Origin: CAYNEO01 sp964396245
Lineage (GTDB): Bacteria > Zixibacteria > MSB-5A5 > GN15 > FEB-12
Assembly: GCA_964396245.1 (NCBI GenBank)
Contig: CAYNEO010000039.1
Span: forward strand, 1 to 31,181
Length of the DNA stretch: 31,181 nt
Direction of reading: 5' to 3'
In this document: positions 23,528 to 30,654 of the stretch, piece after piece
Numbering within the stretch: the stretch's first letter is position 1
Layout: each line of letters starts with the position of its first letter
Made by a program: the position numbers and the translations under genes
The notes under the pieces: generated by a model
The model's database searches: none
The model's input: the letters and a program-made list of their open reading frames with translations, nothing else
What the model was told of the DNA's origin: nothing

Positions 23528-24675
23528 TGGTCCCTTCGCGTATCGCTCGCTTTCTTTTCGCCGGCGGCGGCACCGGCGGGCATCTGTATCCCGCTATCGC
23601 CATCGCCGAGCGCCTGATGGAACTGCTCAAGGACAAAGTACAGGTGGAAATCAGATTTGTCGGCACCAAACGCGGTCTCGAATACCGCATCAAGGACAGC
23701 CTCGGCTATCCACTCTACTTGATCAATGTCCGCGGTCTTGCCCGCACCTTCACACTCAAGAACCTGCTTGTGCCGTTCCTGCTTATCGGTTCACTGATCA
23801 AATCCTATGGCCTGATTAAGAAGTTCTCGCCCGATATCGTCGTCGGCACGGGCGGATACGTGGCCCTGCCGGTCTTGAAAGCCGCCGCCATGAATAATGT
23901 CACCACGGTTCTGCAGGAACAGAACTCGTTCCCCGGTATCACGACCCGTAAGTCGGCCCCGCACGCCAGCCGAATTTACCTGGGTTTCGAAAAAGCGGCC
24001 GAGTATCTCCAGACGAAAGGGGAGATCAAAGTTACCGGCAACCCGGTCCGTCGCACGATAAATCAGGGCGACCGCGTCAAAGCCGCCCGGCGCTATAACC
24101 TCGACCCGGTAAAGAAGACCATACTTGTGATGGGTGGAAGTCAGGGAGCGCGTGTCATCAATCAGGCTGTGACGAAGAATGTGAAAGAGGGAAGGCCCTC
24201 GGACGAATTTCAGTTGTTGTGGCAGACCGGGAAGATGGATTACAAGGATGTAACGGCGTCAGTCGGTGAAAAGGCCGGTCGCGCCATCTTCCCCTTTGCC
24301 ACCGATATGGCATCCGTGTACGCGCTGGCCGACGTCGTCATTGCCCGCGCCGGCGCTATCTCTCTTGCGGAGCTCGAAGCCTGCGCCCTGCCGTCGATTC
24401 TGATTCCATACCTCCTGGCCGCCGGCGATCACCAGACAAAAAATGCCGAGGATTTCTCGGCCAGGGGATACGCGAAAGTCATCCACGAGAAAGATCTCGA
24501 TGACACCGACCTCCTGAATGAAGCTGAAACAATCATATCGTCCGGGCAACTGGCTGCGATGAAAGCAACCATGCAACGGGATATCGCCGGGCGGAAACCG
24601 GCGGTTGATGTCATCGCGGAGGACATTATCAAACTGTTAACCGACACGGAAAGCCGGGAGGCCTCGATTGACTGA
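23524..24675 (+). CDS. murG: UDP-GlcNAc--undecaprenyl-PP-MurNAc-pentapeptide GlcNAc transferase
   Basis: MurG is the peripheral GT28 enzyme that turns lipid I into lipid II. The 383-residue protein has the glycine-rich loop FAGGGTGGHLYPA (12-24), FVGTKRGLE, VVGTGGYVALPVLKAA, LQEQNSFPG, KVTGNPVRRTI, LVMGGSQGARVINQAV, VIARAGAISLAELEACALPSI with the donor-binding glutamate, and IPYLLAAGDHQTKNAE. All are typical. ATG 23524 overlaps the ftsW stop, and the 3' end overlaps the proposed murC start by 8 bases. Confidence 0.97.
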   Translation: MMVPSRIARFLFAGGGTGGHLYPAIAIAERLMELLKDKVQVEIRFVGTKRGLEYRIKDSLGYPLYLINVRGLARTFTLKNLLVPFLLIGSLIKSYGLIKKFSPDIVVGTGGYVALPVLKAAAMNNVTTVLQEQNSFPGITTRKSAPHASRIYLGFEKAAEYLQTKGEIKVTGNPVRRTINQGDRVKAARRYNLDPVKKTILVMGGSQGARVINQAVTKNVKEGRPSDEFQLLWQTGKMDYKDVTASVGEKAGRAIFPFATDMASVYALADVVIARAGAISLAELEACALPSILIPYLLAAGDHQTKNAEDFSARGYAKVIHEKDLDDTDLLNEAETIISSGQLAAMKATMQRDIAGRKPAVDVIAEDIIKLLTDTESREASID

Positions 24676-26098
24676 ACAGATACTCTCTCAAAAAACGATT
24701 GAACGGTTTGCATGTGAGAAACTGATGTTTGGAAGATTCAAGCGACTGTACTTCGTGGGAATAGGCGGCTCCGGCATGTCCGGTATCGCCGAAATTCTCA
24801 ACAACCTCGGATATGAAATCAAGGGCTCGGATATCACCCCCAGCGATGTCACCCAGTATCTGCAGTCGCTCGGAGTGAAAATCTACCCCGGGCACAGGGC
24901 GGCCAACATCGAGGATGTCGATGTCGTCATCATTTCTTCGGCTGTCGGTGAGAACAACCCCGAGGTTGTCGAAGCCCGACGGCAGGGGATACCCGTGATC
25001 AAACGCGCCGAAATGCTCGGCGAGCTGATGCGGCTGAAATTCTCCATCGGCGTTGCCGGCACCCACGGCAAGACGACGACCACATCGATGATCGGTCGTA
25101 TTCTCCAGCAGGCGCAACTTCAGCCGACCCTTATCGTCGGCGGTATAGTCAGCGAACTCGGCACCGGCGCCCGGCTCGGCGGCGGTGACTACCTCGTTGC
25201 CGAGGTCGATGAATACGATCGTTCGATCGAAAAAATGTTCCCCTCCATGGCCGTCGTGCTCAATATCGAGCCCGACCATCTCGACTGCTACGAGGACATG
25301 GATGATCTGGAAAACACCTTCCTGTCCTATATCAATCGTGTGCCCTTTTATGGTTCGGCGATTCTGTCCGCCGACGACGAGAACATCACCGACTTCCGGA
25401 CCGAAATCGTCCGTCCGTACGCCACCTTCGGATTTGCTGTCGATGCCGATTACCGCGCCGTTGATATCAAGTACGAGCCCGGTCGCACAACTTTCTCCGT
25501 CTACTGTCGCGGCGATCTGATGGGCGAGATTATTCTCCGCGTTCCGGGCAAGCACAACGTTGCCAATGCCCTCGCGGCCATCGCCACTGCCACTGAACTC
25601 GAGATCGCTTTCGAGACGGTCGCCGATGCTCTCCGCGATTTCACCGGAGTCGGGCGCCGATTCGAAATAGTCGGCGAGGCCAACGGTATTCTCGTAGTGG
25701 ATGATTACGCCCACCATCCGACTGAAATCGATGCCACTCTCCAGACGGCGCGTGCCTACGGACGCAAACGCGTCATCGCCGTCTTTCAGCCGCACCTGTT
25801 CAGCCGCACCAGGCTCTTTCAGCGTGAATTTGCGCGCACTCTCGCCGAGGCCGACTTCTGCATCCTGACCGATATCTATCCGGCCCGCGAGGAACCAATC
25901 GAAGGAGTGACGTCAAAAGTGATCAAGGAAGAGGCGGAACGCCTCGGTATCGGGCATTTCCGCTATGTCGGCGTCAAAGAGAATGCCGTCGAGGCCGTTG
26001 CCGAAATCGCCAAACACGGAGACATGGTGCTGACCATCGGCGCCGGCTCCATTACGCATATCAAGAAGCTGATACTCGAGAGGTTGAGTAAGGGATGA
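24668..26098 (+). CDS. murC: UDP-N-acetylmuramate--L-alanine ligase
   Basis: MurC attaches L-alanine to UDP-MurNAc, the first stem-peptide step. Motifs: RLYFVGIGGSGMSGIAEIL, KGSDITPS, VVIISSAVGENNPEV, the ATP loop VAGTHGKTTTTSMIG, VAEVDEYDRSI, NIEPDHLDCYEDM, PGKHNVANALAA, GVGRRFEIVG, DDYAHHPTEIDATL and FQPHLFSRT. Two starts are possible. TTG 24668 has a strong GGGAGG (24656-24661) with a 6-base spacer and overlaps murG. ATG 24725 matches the usual family N-terminus (MFGRFKRLYF) but has a poor ribosome site. I list the former, giving 476 residues. It overlaps ftsQ as ATGA. Confidence 0.95.
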   Translation: MTEQILSQKTIERFACEKLMFGRFKRLYFVGIGGSGMSGIAEILNNLGYEIKGSDITPSDVTQYLQSLGVKIYPGHRAANIEDVDVVIISSAVGENNPEVVEARRQGIPVIKRAEMLGELMRLKFSIGVAGTHGKTTTTSMIGRILQQAQLQPTLIVGGIVSELGTGARLGGGDYLVAEVDEYDRSIEKMFPSMAVVLNIEPDHLDCYEDMDDLENTFLSYINRVPFYGSAILSADDENITDFRTEIVRPYATFGFAVDADYRAVDIKYEPGRTTFSVYCRGDLMGEIILRVPGKHNVANALAAIATATELEIAFETVADALRDFTGVGRRFEIVGEANGILVVDDYAHHPTEIDATLQTARAYGRKRVIAVFQPHLFSRTRLFQREFARTLAEADFCILTDIYPAREEPIEGVTSKVIKEEAERLGIGHFRYVGVKENAVEAVAEIAKHGDMVLTIGAGSITHIKKLILERLSKG

Positions 26099-26820
26099 TT
26101 ACCCTGTCGAGAAAACGCAAGCTCATACTGTTGTCGCTGTTCCTTGTCGGCCTGTCGGTCGTGGTGGTTGTGAACTTCACCAACATCTGCAACTTGCAGG
26201 CGGTGACATTCGATGGTGAACCGGTCACGAAGTTTGATGAAAAGCTCGGACTCGACTCGACATCACCTATCCTGAACCAGCCGTTGGACAGTCTCGGAGA
26301 AGCGCTCCTCCGGCGAAAAGGCATCGTGAAAGTCGATATCGACTATGACCTGCCCAATCGCATCGACATCAGGACCAACCGCTTCATACCGGTCTGTTTT
26401 GTGCTCGATACCAGGACCGGTCAACTCAGGGGCTTGAGCCACGAAGGGCGTGTGGTCGCCATTCCCGACAATCAGACCGATTGGGAACACCCGACGTTAA
26501 CCAGTGTCGACGCCGGTAACCTGTACGAGTACTGCCCCGACGAACGCGTCCAGATTCTGGTGCCGCAGCTCCAGAAACTCCGCGACCGCCACACCGACCT
26601 CTATCGCCTGATCACCGAGATCGATTTCGGAAGTCGCGATGAACTGGTGGCGACCGTTTCGGGCTTGCCCTACAAGCTGCGTCTGTCCGCCGACGGCTTT
26701 TTGGACCAGATCGATGACTTCCTGTATTTCATCGAACGCTTCGCACCTGATCTGGACAGCACGAAAATGATAGACCTGCGCTTCGATGACATGATCGTCA
26801 AGGTCGAGGGGAGGAAGTAA
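26095..26820 (+). CDS. ftsQ: Cell division protein FtsQ/DivIB
   Basis: This 241-residue bitopic protein lies between murC and ftsA, the standard ftsQ position. It has a short basic N-terminus (LSRKRK), one membrane helix at about residues 9-27 and a periplasmic region. That region begins with a POTRA-like domain (about 33-100: LQAVTFDGEPVTKF through IVKVDIDYDLPNRIDIRTN). The stretch LVATVSGLPYKLRLSADGF near the end matches the C-terminal beta domain of FtsQ, where proteins usually read 'l.l..G..v.lG....'. FtsQ links the Z-ring side of the divisome to FtsL/FtsB and FtsWI. No murB or ddl gene lies between murC and this gene. Confidence 0.85.
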   Translation: MITLSRKRKLILLSLFLVGLSVVVVVNFTNICNLQAVTFDGEPVTKFDEKLGLDSTSPILNQPLDSLGEALLRRKGIVKVDIDYDLPNRIDIRTNRFIPVCFVLDTRTGQLRGLSHEGRVVAIPDNQTDWEHPTLTSVDAGNLYEYCPDERVQILVPQLQKLRDRHTDLYRLITEIDFGSRDELVATVSGLPYKLRLSADGFLDQIDDFLYFIERFAPDLDSTKMIDLRFDDMIVKVEGRK

Positions 26821-26821
26821 T

Positions 26822-28045
26822 ATGGCGCAGGAACACATGGTTGCCGCTCTCGATATCGGGACCACCAAGATCGTCGCGCTCGTTGGCGAAATGGACGAGC
26901 AGGGCGGAATCTATGTGATCGGTCACGGTCAGGCCCCCGCCGAAGGTCTGCGCCGCGGCATTGTTGTCGATATGGACAAAACCGTCAAATCCATCCGCAA
27001 AGCCGTCGAGGACGCCCAGATGGTTTCGGGCACCGAAATCGACCGCGTGACCGTCGGCATCGCCGGCGAACATATCCGCTCGATTAACAGCCACGGGGTG
27101 ATCGCCGTCGGCCGCTCCGACAATGAAATCACCGCCGCCGACGTCAACCGCGCCATCGAAGCCGCCCGCACCGTGGCCATTCCCGTCGACCGCGAAATCA
27201 TCCACGTCATCCCGCAGTCGTTCTCGGTCGATGACCAGACCGGCATTAAGGACCCCGTCGGCATGTCGGGCGTACGGCTCGAAGTCGAGGCGCATATCGT
27301 GACCGCCTCCGTGACCTCAGCCAAGAATATCTACCGTGCGCTCGAGCGGTGCAACCTCATTGTCGACCATATGGTGCTGGAATCCCTGGCCACCTCGCAC
27401 GTTTTGCTCTCGGAAAACGAAATGGAAATCGGCGCCGCGGTGGTCGATATCGGCGGCGATATCACCAACCTCTCGGTCTTCTACGATGGCGCCATCCGCC
27501 ACACCGCCGTCGTAACACTCGGAAGCAAGAATGTCACCAACGATATCGCCATCGGCCTTCGCGTCTCGGTCGACCAGGCCGATGAACTCAAGCTGACTTA
27601 CGGCTCCGCCCTGGCGTCGATGGTCGACCCGGAAGAAATGCTGCCCGTGCAGGGAGTCGCCGGCCGTGAGGCGAGGGACATCTCGTGTAACGTACTCGCG
27701 TCGATTATCGAACCGCGCATGGAAGAAGTCTTCTCGCTGGTCGAACGCGAGATGAAACGCGTCCACCACGGCGAGGTCCTCACCGCGGGCATGGTCCTTA
27801 CCGGCGGCGGCGCCATGCTCCCCGGAACGGTCGAGCTCGCCGAACAGATGTTCGACCTTCCCGTTCGCAAGGGAATCCTGCGCGGTATCGATCACACGCC
27901 GGAAGAATTGAATAATATACGCTTCGCCACTGCCCACGGATTGTTGCTGTACGGTTTCACCCACGAACCACCGGAGGGCAAGAAAACGGGCAGTGTGCGG
28001 AGCATATTTAAACGCATAGAAAACTGGATATCTCGTCAACTTTAA
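26822..28045 (+). CDS. ftsA: Cell division protein FtsA
   Basis: FtsA is the actin-like ATPase that tethers FtsZ to the membrane. The 407-residue protein starts with the phosphate-1 motif AALDIGTTKIVALVGE. It has the 1C-domain region VTVGIAGEHIRSINSHG, VVDIGGDITNLSVFYDG (phosphate-2), GLRVSVDQADELKLTYGSA and VLTGGGAMLPGTVELAEQMF (adenosine motif). The C-terminal SIFKRIENWISRQL is an amphipathic helix, as expected for its membrane-targeting sequence. A GGGGAGG-like site precedes ATG 26822, two bases after the ftsQ stop. It is followed by ftsZ after 33 bases. Confidence 0.97.
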   Translation: MAQEHMVAALDIGTTKIVALVGEMDEQGGIYVIGHGQAPAEGLRRGIVVDMDKTVKSIRKAVEDAQMVSGTEIDRVTVGIAGEHIRSINSHGVIAVGRSDNEITAADVNRAIEAARTVAIPVDREIIHVIPQSFSVDDQTGIKDPVGMSGVRLEVEAHIVTASVTSAKNIYRALERCNLIVDHMVLESLATSHVLLSENEMEIGAAVVDIGGDITNLSVFYDGAIRHTAVVTLGSKNVTNDIAIGLRVSVDQADELKLTYGSALASMVDPEEMLPVQGVAGREARDISCNVLASIIEPRMEEVFSLVEREMKRVHHGEVLTAGMVLTGGGAMLPGTVELAEQMFDLPVRKGILRGIDHTPEELNNIRFATAHGLLLYGFTHEPPEGKKTGSVRSIFKRIENWISRQL

Positions 28046-28078
28046 CGCTGGGCACACGTGTTCATGGAGGAACTACCA

Positions 28079-29362
28079 ATGTCTGAGATGAAGCATCAGT
28101 TCAATTTCGCCGAAGACTACGTCGGTTACGCTGACATCAAAGTGGTGGGTGTCGGCGGCAGCGGCGGCAACGCCGTCAACCGCATGATCTCGGCGCAACT
28201 CCGGGGGGTGGAGTTCATTGCAATCAATACCGATGCCCAGGTTCTCGACCAGAACCTCGCCGAAAAGAAAGTGCAGATCGGTCGTGAAACCACCCAGGGT
28301 CTCGGTGCCGGGGCGAATCCCGAAGTCGGTCGCAAAGCTATCGAAGAAAACCGGCAGGAAGTTACCGACATGATCGGTACCCCGAACCTCGTCTTCATCA
28401 CCGCCGGCATGGGCGGCGGCACCGGTACCGGCGCGGCGCCGGTCGTGGCCGAGATCGCCAAAAATTCAGGCGCCCTCACTGTTGCCATTGTCACCAAACC
28501 GTTCCGCTTCGAGGGCAACAAACGTCAGGCCAAAGCCGAGGAAGGCCTCGCCGAACTGAAAGCACGTGTCGATACGCTCATCACCATCCCCAATGAGCGC
28601 CTGCTCGAAATCGTTGACAAGAAAACCACGCTCGCCGAGGCCTTCGCCACTGCCGACGAAGTCCTCCACCAGGCCACCAAGGGCATCTCCGATTTGATCA
28701 CCGTCCCCGGACTCATCAACTGCGACTTCGCCGATGTCCGCACGGTGATGAAAGAAATGGGCGACGCCCTCATGGGCACCGGTCACGGCACAGGAGATGA
28801 CAAAGCTTCCAGCGCCGCGCGTGAAGCTATCTCGTCACCGCTCCTCGAAAATGTCTCCATCAGCGGCGCCAAGGGCGTGCTCATCAATGTCACCGGCGGC
28901 GAAGACATGACCCTGTTCGATGTCAACACGGCGACTTCACTCATCTACGAGGAAGCCGGCGCCGACGCCAACATCATCTTCGGCGCGGTCATCGACCCTG
29001 CCATGAAAGATGAAATGCGCGTCACCGTTATCGCCACCGGATTCGGCAGCGCCCCGAGAAGGGCCGCAGTAAAGCAAGAAACAAAGATGGAGCCGGAGAA
29101 ACCGGCCAAGGCGATGTCGCTGTTCCCCGAGGAATCCACGACCGTTGCACACACCGAACGCAGCCGCATGGTTACCTCCGAGGGATACCACGCACCCGAA
29201 CCGGAGATCCCCGCGTCGAGTAATCTCGTCCCCGAGGGACACCAGTCCGACCGGGGTAATGGCAATGGACATGGAAACGGCGGGCGAAGTCGGGTGCCGA
29301 TCTTCTCCGAGGATGATCGCACCATCCCCGCATACATTCGGAGACTCGACGAAAACAGATAA
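28079..29362 (+). CDS. ftsZ: Cell division protein FtsZ
   Basis: FtsZ is the tubulin-like GTPase that forms the Z ring. From ATG 28079 it has 427 residues. It shows IKVVGVGGSGGNAVNRM, the tubulin signature GGGTGTG at 112-118, PFRFEGNKR, and the T7 synergy loop NCDFADV at 214-220 with the catalytic aspartates. A variable glycine/asparagine-rich linker (DRGNGNGHGNGGRSR) leads to a conserved C-terminal peptide, DDRTIPAYIRR, the docking site for FtsA. Two earlier in-frame starts exist (GTG 28058, ATG 28064), but GGAGGAA at 28066-28072 lies 6-8 bases before ATG 28079 and fits only that start. It is the last gene of the cluster. Confidence 0.97.
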   Translation: MSEMKHQFNFAEDYVGYADIKVVGVGGSGGNAVNRMISAQLRGVEFIAINTDAQVLDQNLAEKKVQIGRETTQGLGAGANPEVGRKAIEENRQEVTDMIGTPNLVFITAGMGGGTGTGAAPVVAEIAKNSGALTVAIVTKPFRFEGNKRQAKAEEGLAELKARVDTLITIPNERLLEIVDKKTTLAEAFATADEVLHQATKGISDLITVPGLINCDFADVRTVMKEMGDALMGTGHGTGDDKASSAAREAISSPLLENVSISGAKGVLINVTGGEDMTLFDVNTATSLIYEEAGADANIIFGAVIDPAMKDEMRVTVIATGFGSAPRRAAVKQETKMEPEKPAKAMSLFPEESTTVAHTERSRMVTSEGYHAPEPEIPASSNLVPEGHQSDRGNGNGHGNGGRSRVPIFSEDDRTIPAYIRRLDENR

Positions 29363-29378
29363 GTATCGTCACAAAAAA

Positions 29379-29424
29379 CATGGGGTCGACCACCACTCGA
29401 CCCATGAATAGAGCGAATAGCTCT
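29379..29424 (+). repeat. Two small hairpins after ftsZ
   Basis: CATGGGGTCGA (29379-29389) pairs with TCGACCCATG (29397-29406) with one bulged G. AGAGC (29410-29414) pairs with GCTCT (29420-29424). Neither has a T-run. With the next terminator they make three consecutive stem-loops, which may protect the 3' end of the ftsZ transcript. Confidence 0.5.
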
Positions 29425-29445
29425 TGATTTGGTTCCTCCACACCG

Positions 29446-29485
29446 AGCCGCCGGTTAAACTACCCTGCCGGCGGCTTATTTTATT
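29446..29485 (+). terminator. Intrinsic terminator of the dcw operon
   Basis: AGCCGCCGG (29446-29454) and CCGGCGGCT (29468-29476) form a perfect 9-bp GC-rich stem with a 13-base loop, followed by TATTTTATT. It lies 84 bases after the ftsZ stop. Confidence 0.85.
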
Positions 29486-29494
29486 CTCGGACAC

Positions 29495-29525
29495 CAAATC
29501 AGAGATTTGTCCCATAGTCTATGGG
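29495..29525. promoter_or_regulatory. Two adjacent perfect palindromes upstream of the flagellin gene
   Basis: CAAATC-AGA-GATTTG occupies 29495-29509 and CCCATAG-T-CTATGGG 29511-29525. They lie about 100 bases upstream of the sigma-54-like promoter, a usual distance for enhancer sites of sigma-54 activators. No regulator can be named. Confidence 0.4.
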
Positions 29526-29616
29526 ATTCACCCCATTAAAATCAACAAATTTGTGACCGCATCCGCTCACTAATTTCATAAGGCGCTGTCTGACAATACG
29601 ATAATACTTCTCTTCC

Positions 29617-29631
29617 GGGCACGTGGATTGC
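29617..29631 (+). promoter_or_regulatory. Sigma-54-type promoter of the flagellin gene
   Basis: GGGCACG-TGGA-TTGC matches the -24/-12 consensus TGGCACG-N4-TTGC at all but the first base, with the required GG-N10-GC spacing (GG 29618-29619, GC 29630-29631). Transcription would start near 29643, leaving about 32 bases before the GTG at 29675. Confidence 0.65.
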
Positions 29632-29674
29632 GGGAAAATATTTCCGCCTTGACCTCTTCGAGGAGGAGATCGCC

Positions 29675-30445
29675 GTGCCGGTGTCATTTCGTACGGACAT
29701 CCTGTCCATGTACAACGTTCGCAGTCTGGGTACCGCTGTCCGAACGCTCTACGCGTCGATGGCGAAATTATCGTCCGGGCTGGCGATCAATGTTGCCGCT
29801 GACAATCCCGCGGGACTGGTCATTTCCGAACAGTTCCGCGCCCGCATAGCATCCTTGAACCGTCAGATTGAAAACGTGTCCAACACCATCAATAAGTACA
29901 GGGCGGTGTCCGGCACGGTCGATTCAATGCGTTCACGCCTGGTCGAGTTACGCTCGCTGGCTGTCGGTGCGGCCAATGAGGCCGGCAACAGCGACGAAGC
30001 TCAACAGGCATATTCACAGGCGGCCGAGCACATCATCGAGTCCTACAACGACACCGTTGCATCCGCCGAGTACAACGGGATGCGGGTGCTCGATGGTTCG
30101 GAGGGCTCGTTGGCCGCCGTTGCGCCTCTGGAGGGAATCGACCTGTCGACACCGCTAAACTCGGCGGAATCCCTCGAGAAGATCGACGCCGCCATGCGCG
30201 AGCTCGACCGCGTGCAAATCGACCTGGGGGCAACACAGAAAAATGACCTTGAGAGCCAGTTGTCATCGCTGCTGGTCCGTCGCGAGAGTCTCACCGCCGC
30301 CGAATCACAGATCCGCGATCTCGACTACGCCACCGAGTATTCGAACTTTGTGGGAAGTATGATCAGGTCGCAGGTGAATCTGGCGCTGATGTCACACACG
30401 GCCGGAATCGCCAACGGACTGTTGCGGCTGATGGCGGGTACATAG
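29675..30445 (+). CDS. Short flagellin-like protein
   Basis: This 256-residue protein consists almost only of the conserved flagellin D0/D1 helices. The N-terminal part has LSSGLAINVAADNPAGLVIS, ENVSNTINKYRAVSGTVDSM, LVELRSLAVGAANEAGNSDE and ASAEYNGMRVLDGSEG, all standard flagellin stretches. The C-terminal part has AESQIRDLDYATEYSNF, SQVNLALMSHTAGIANGLL and a hydrophobic end, as in flagellin. A normal central D2/D3 surface domain is absent. It may be a minor or minimal flagellin, or a hook-associated relative; the filament role is inferred. GTG 29675 has AGGAGGAG (29661-29668) with a 6-base spacer. The gene is monocistronic, between its own sigma-54-like promoter and terminator. Confidence 0.88.
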   Translation: MPVSFRTDILSMYNVRSLGTAVRTLYASMAKLSSGLAINVAADNPAGLVISEQFRARIASLNRQIENVSNTINKYRAVSGTVDSMRSRLVELRSLAVGAANEAGNSDEAQQAYSQAAEHIIESYNDTVASAEYNGMRVLDGSEGSLAAVAPLEGIDLSTPLNSAESLEKIDAAMRELDRVQIDLGATQKNDLESQLSSLLVRRESLTAAESQIRDLDYATEYSNFVGSMIRSQVNLALMSHTAGIANGLLRLMAGT

Positions 30446-30488
30446 CAATCCTCCCCTCCTCACAACCATAGGACAGTCACTCTGTGCG

Positions 30489-30525
30489 GCCGCCGGGTTT
30501 GCTCCCTCCCGGCGGCTATTTTTGT
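30489..30525 (+). terminator. Intrinsic terminator of the flagellin gene
   Basis: GCCGCCGGG (30489-30497) and CCCGGCGGC (30508-30516) make a perfect 9-bp stem with a 10-base loop, followed by TATTTTTGT. The stem is almost the same as in the terminator after ftsZ. Confidence 0.88.
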
Positions 30526-30545
30526 GCATGAGTAGGACCGATCAA

Positions 30546-30642
30546 TTGTAGGGCACGCCTGTCCCAGACCTGCCATGTGTTCACCGCCACCGCCGATCTC
30601 CTCTCCTGGGAATGGCACGTTTGGGACAAACGTGCCCTACAA
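30546..30642. repeat. Paired-hairpin (BIME/MITE-like) inverted repeat
   Basis: A 30-base arm at 30546-30575, beginning TTGTAGGGCACG, is repeated in inverted orientation at 30613-30642, ending CGTGCCCTACAA, with about 26 of 30 positions matching. Each arm is itself a hairpin. The right one is perfect (GGCACGTTTG-GGA-CAAACGTGCC, 30614-30636); the left one has two mismatches. This resembles a REP doublet or a small non-autonomous mobile element. It lies between the flagellin terminator and the 3' end of the minus-strand gene. Confidence 0.75.
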
Positions 30643-30654
30643 GAACTGCATGAA

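Noticed and set aside
24629..25795. 388-codon open frame on the minus strand opposite murC
   Set aside because: It lies entirely against well-supported murG/murC sequence and has no family features; a shadow of codon bias.
29537..29563. Sigma-28-like promoter (TAAA-N15-ACCGCATC) before the flagellin gene
   Set aside because: Only the CCG core of the -10 element matches; the sigma-54-type element at 29617-29631 is far better.
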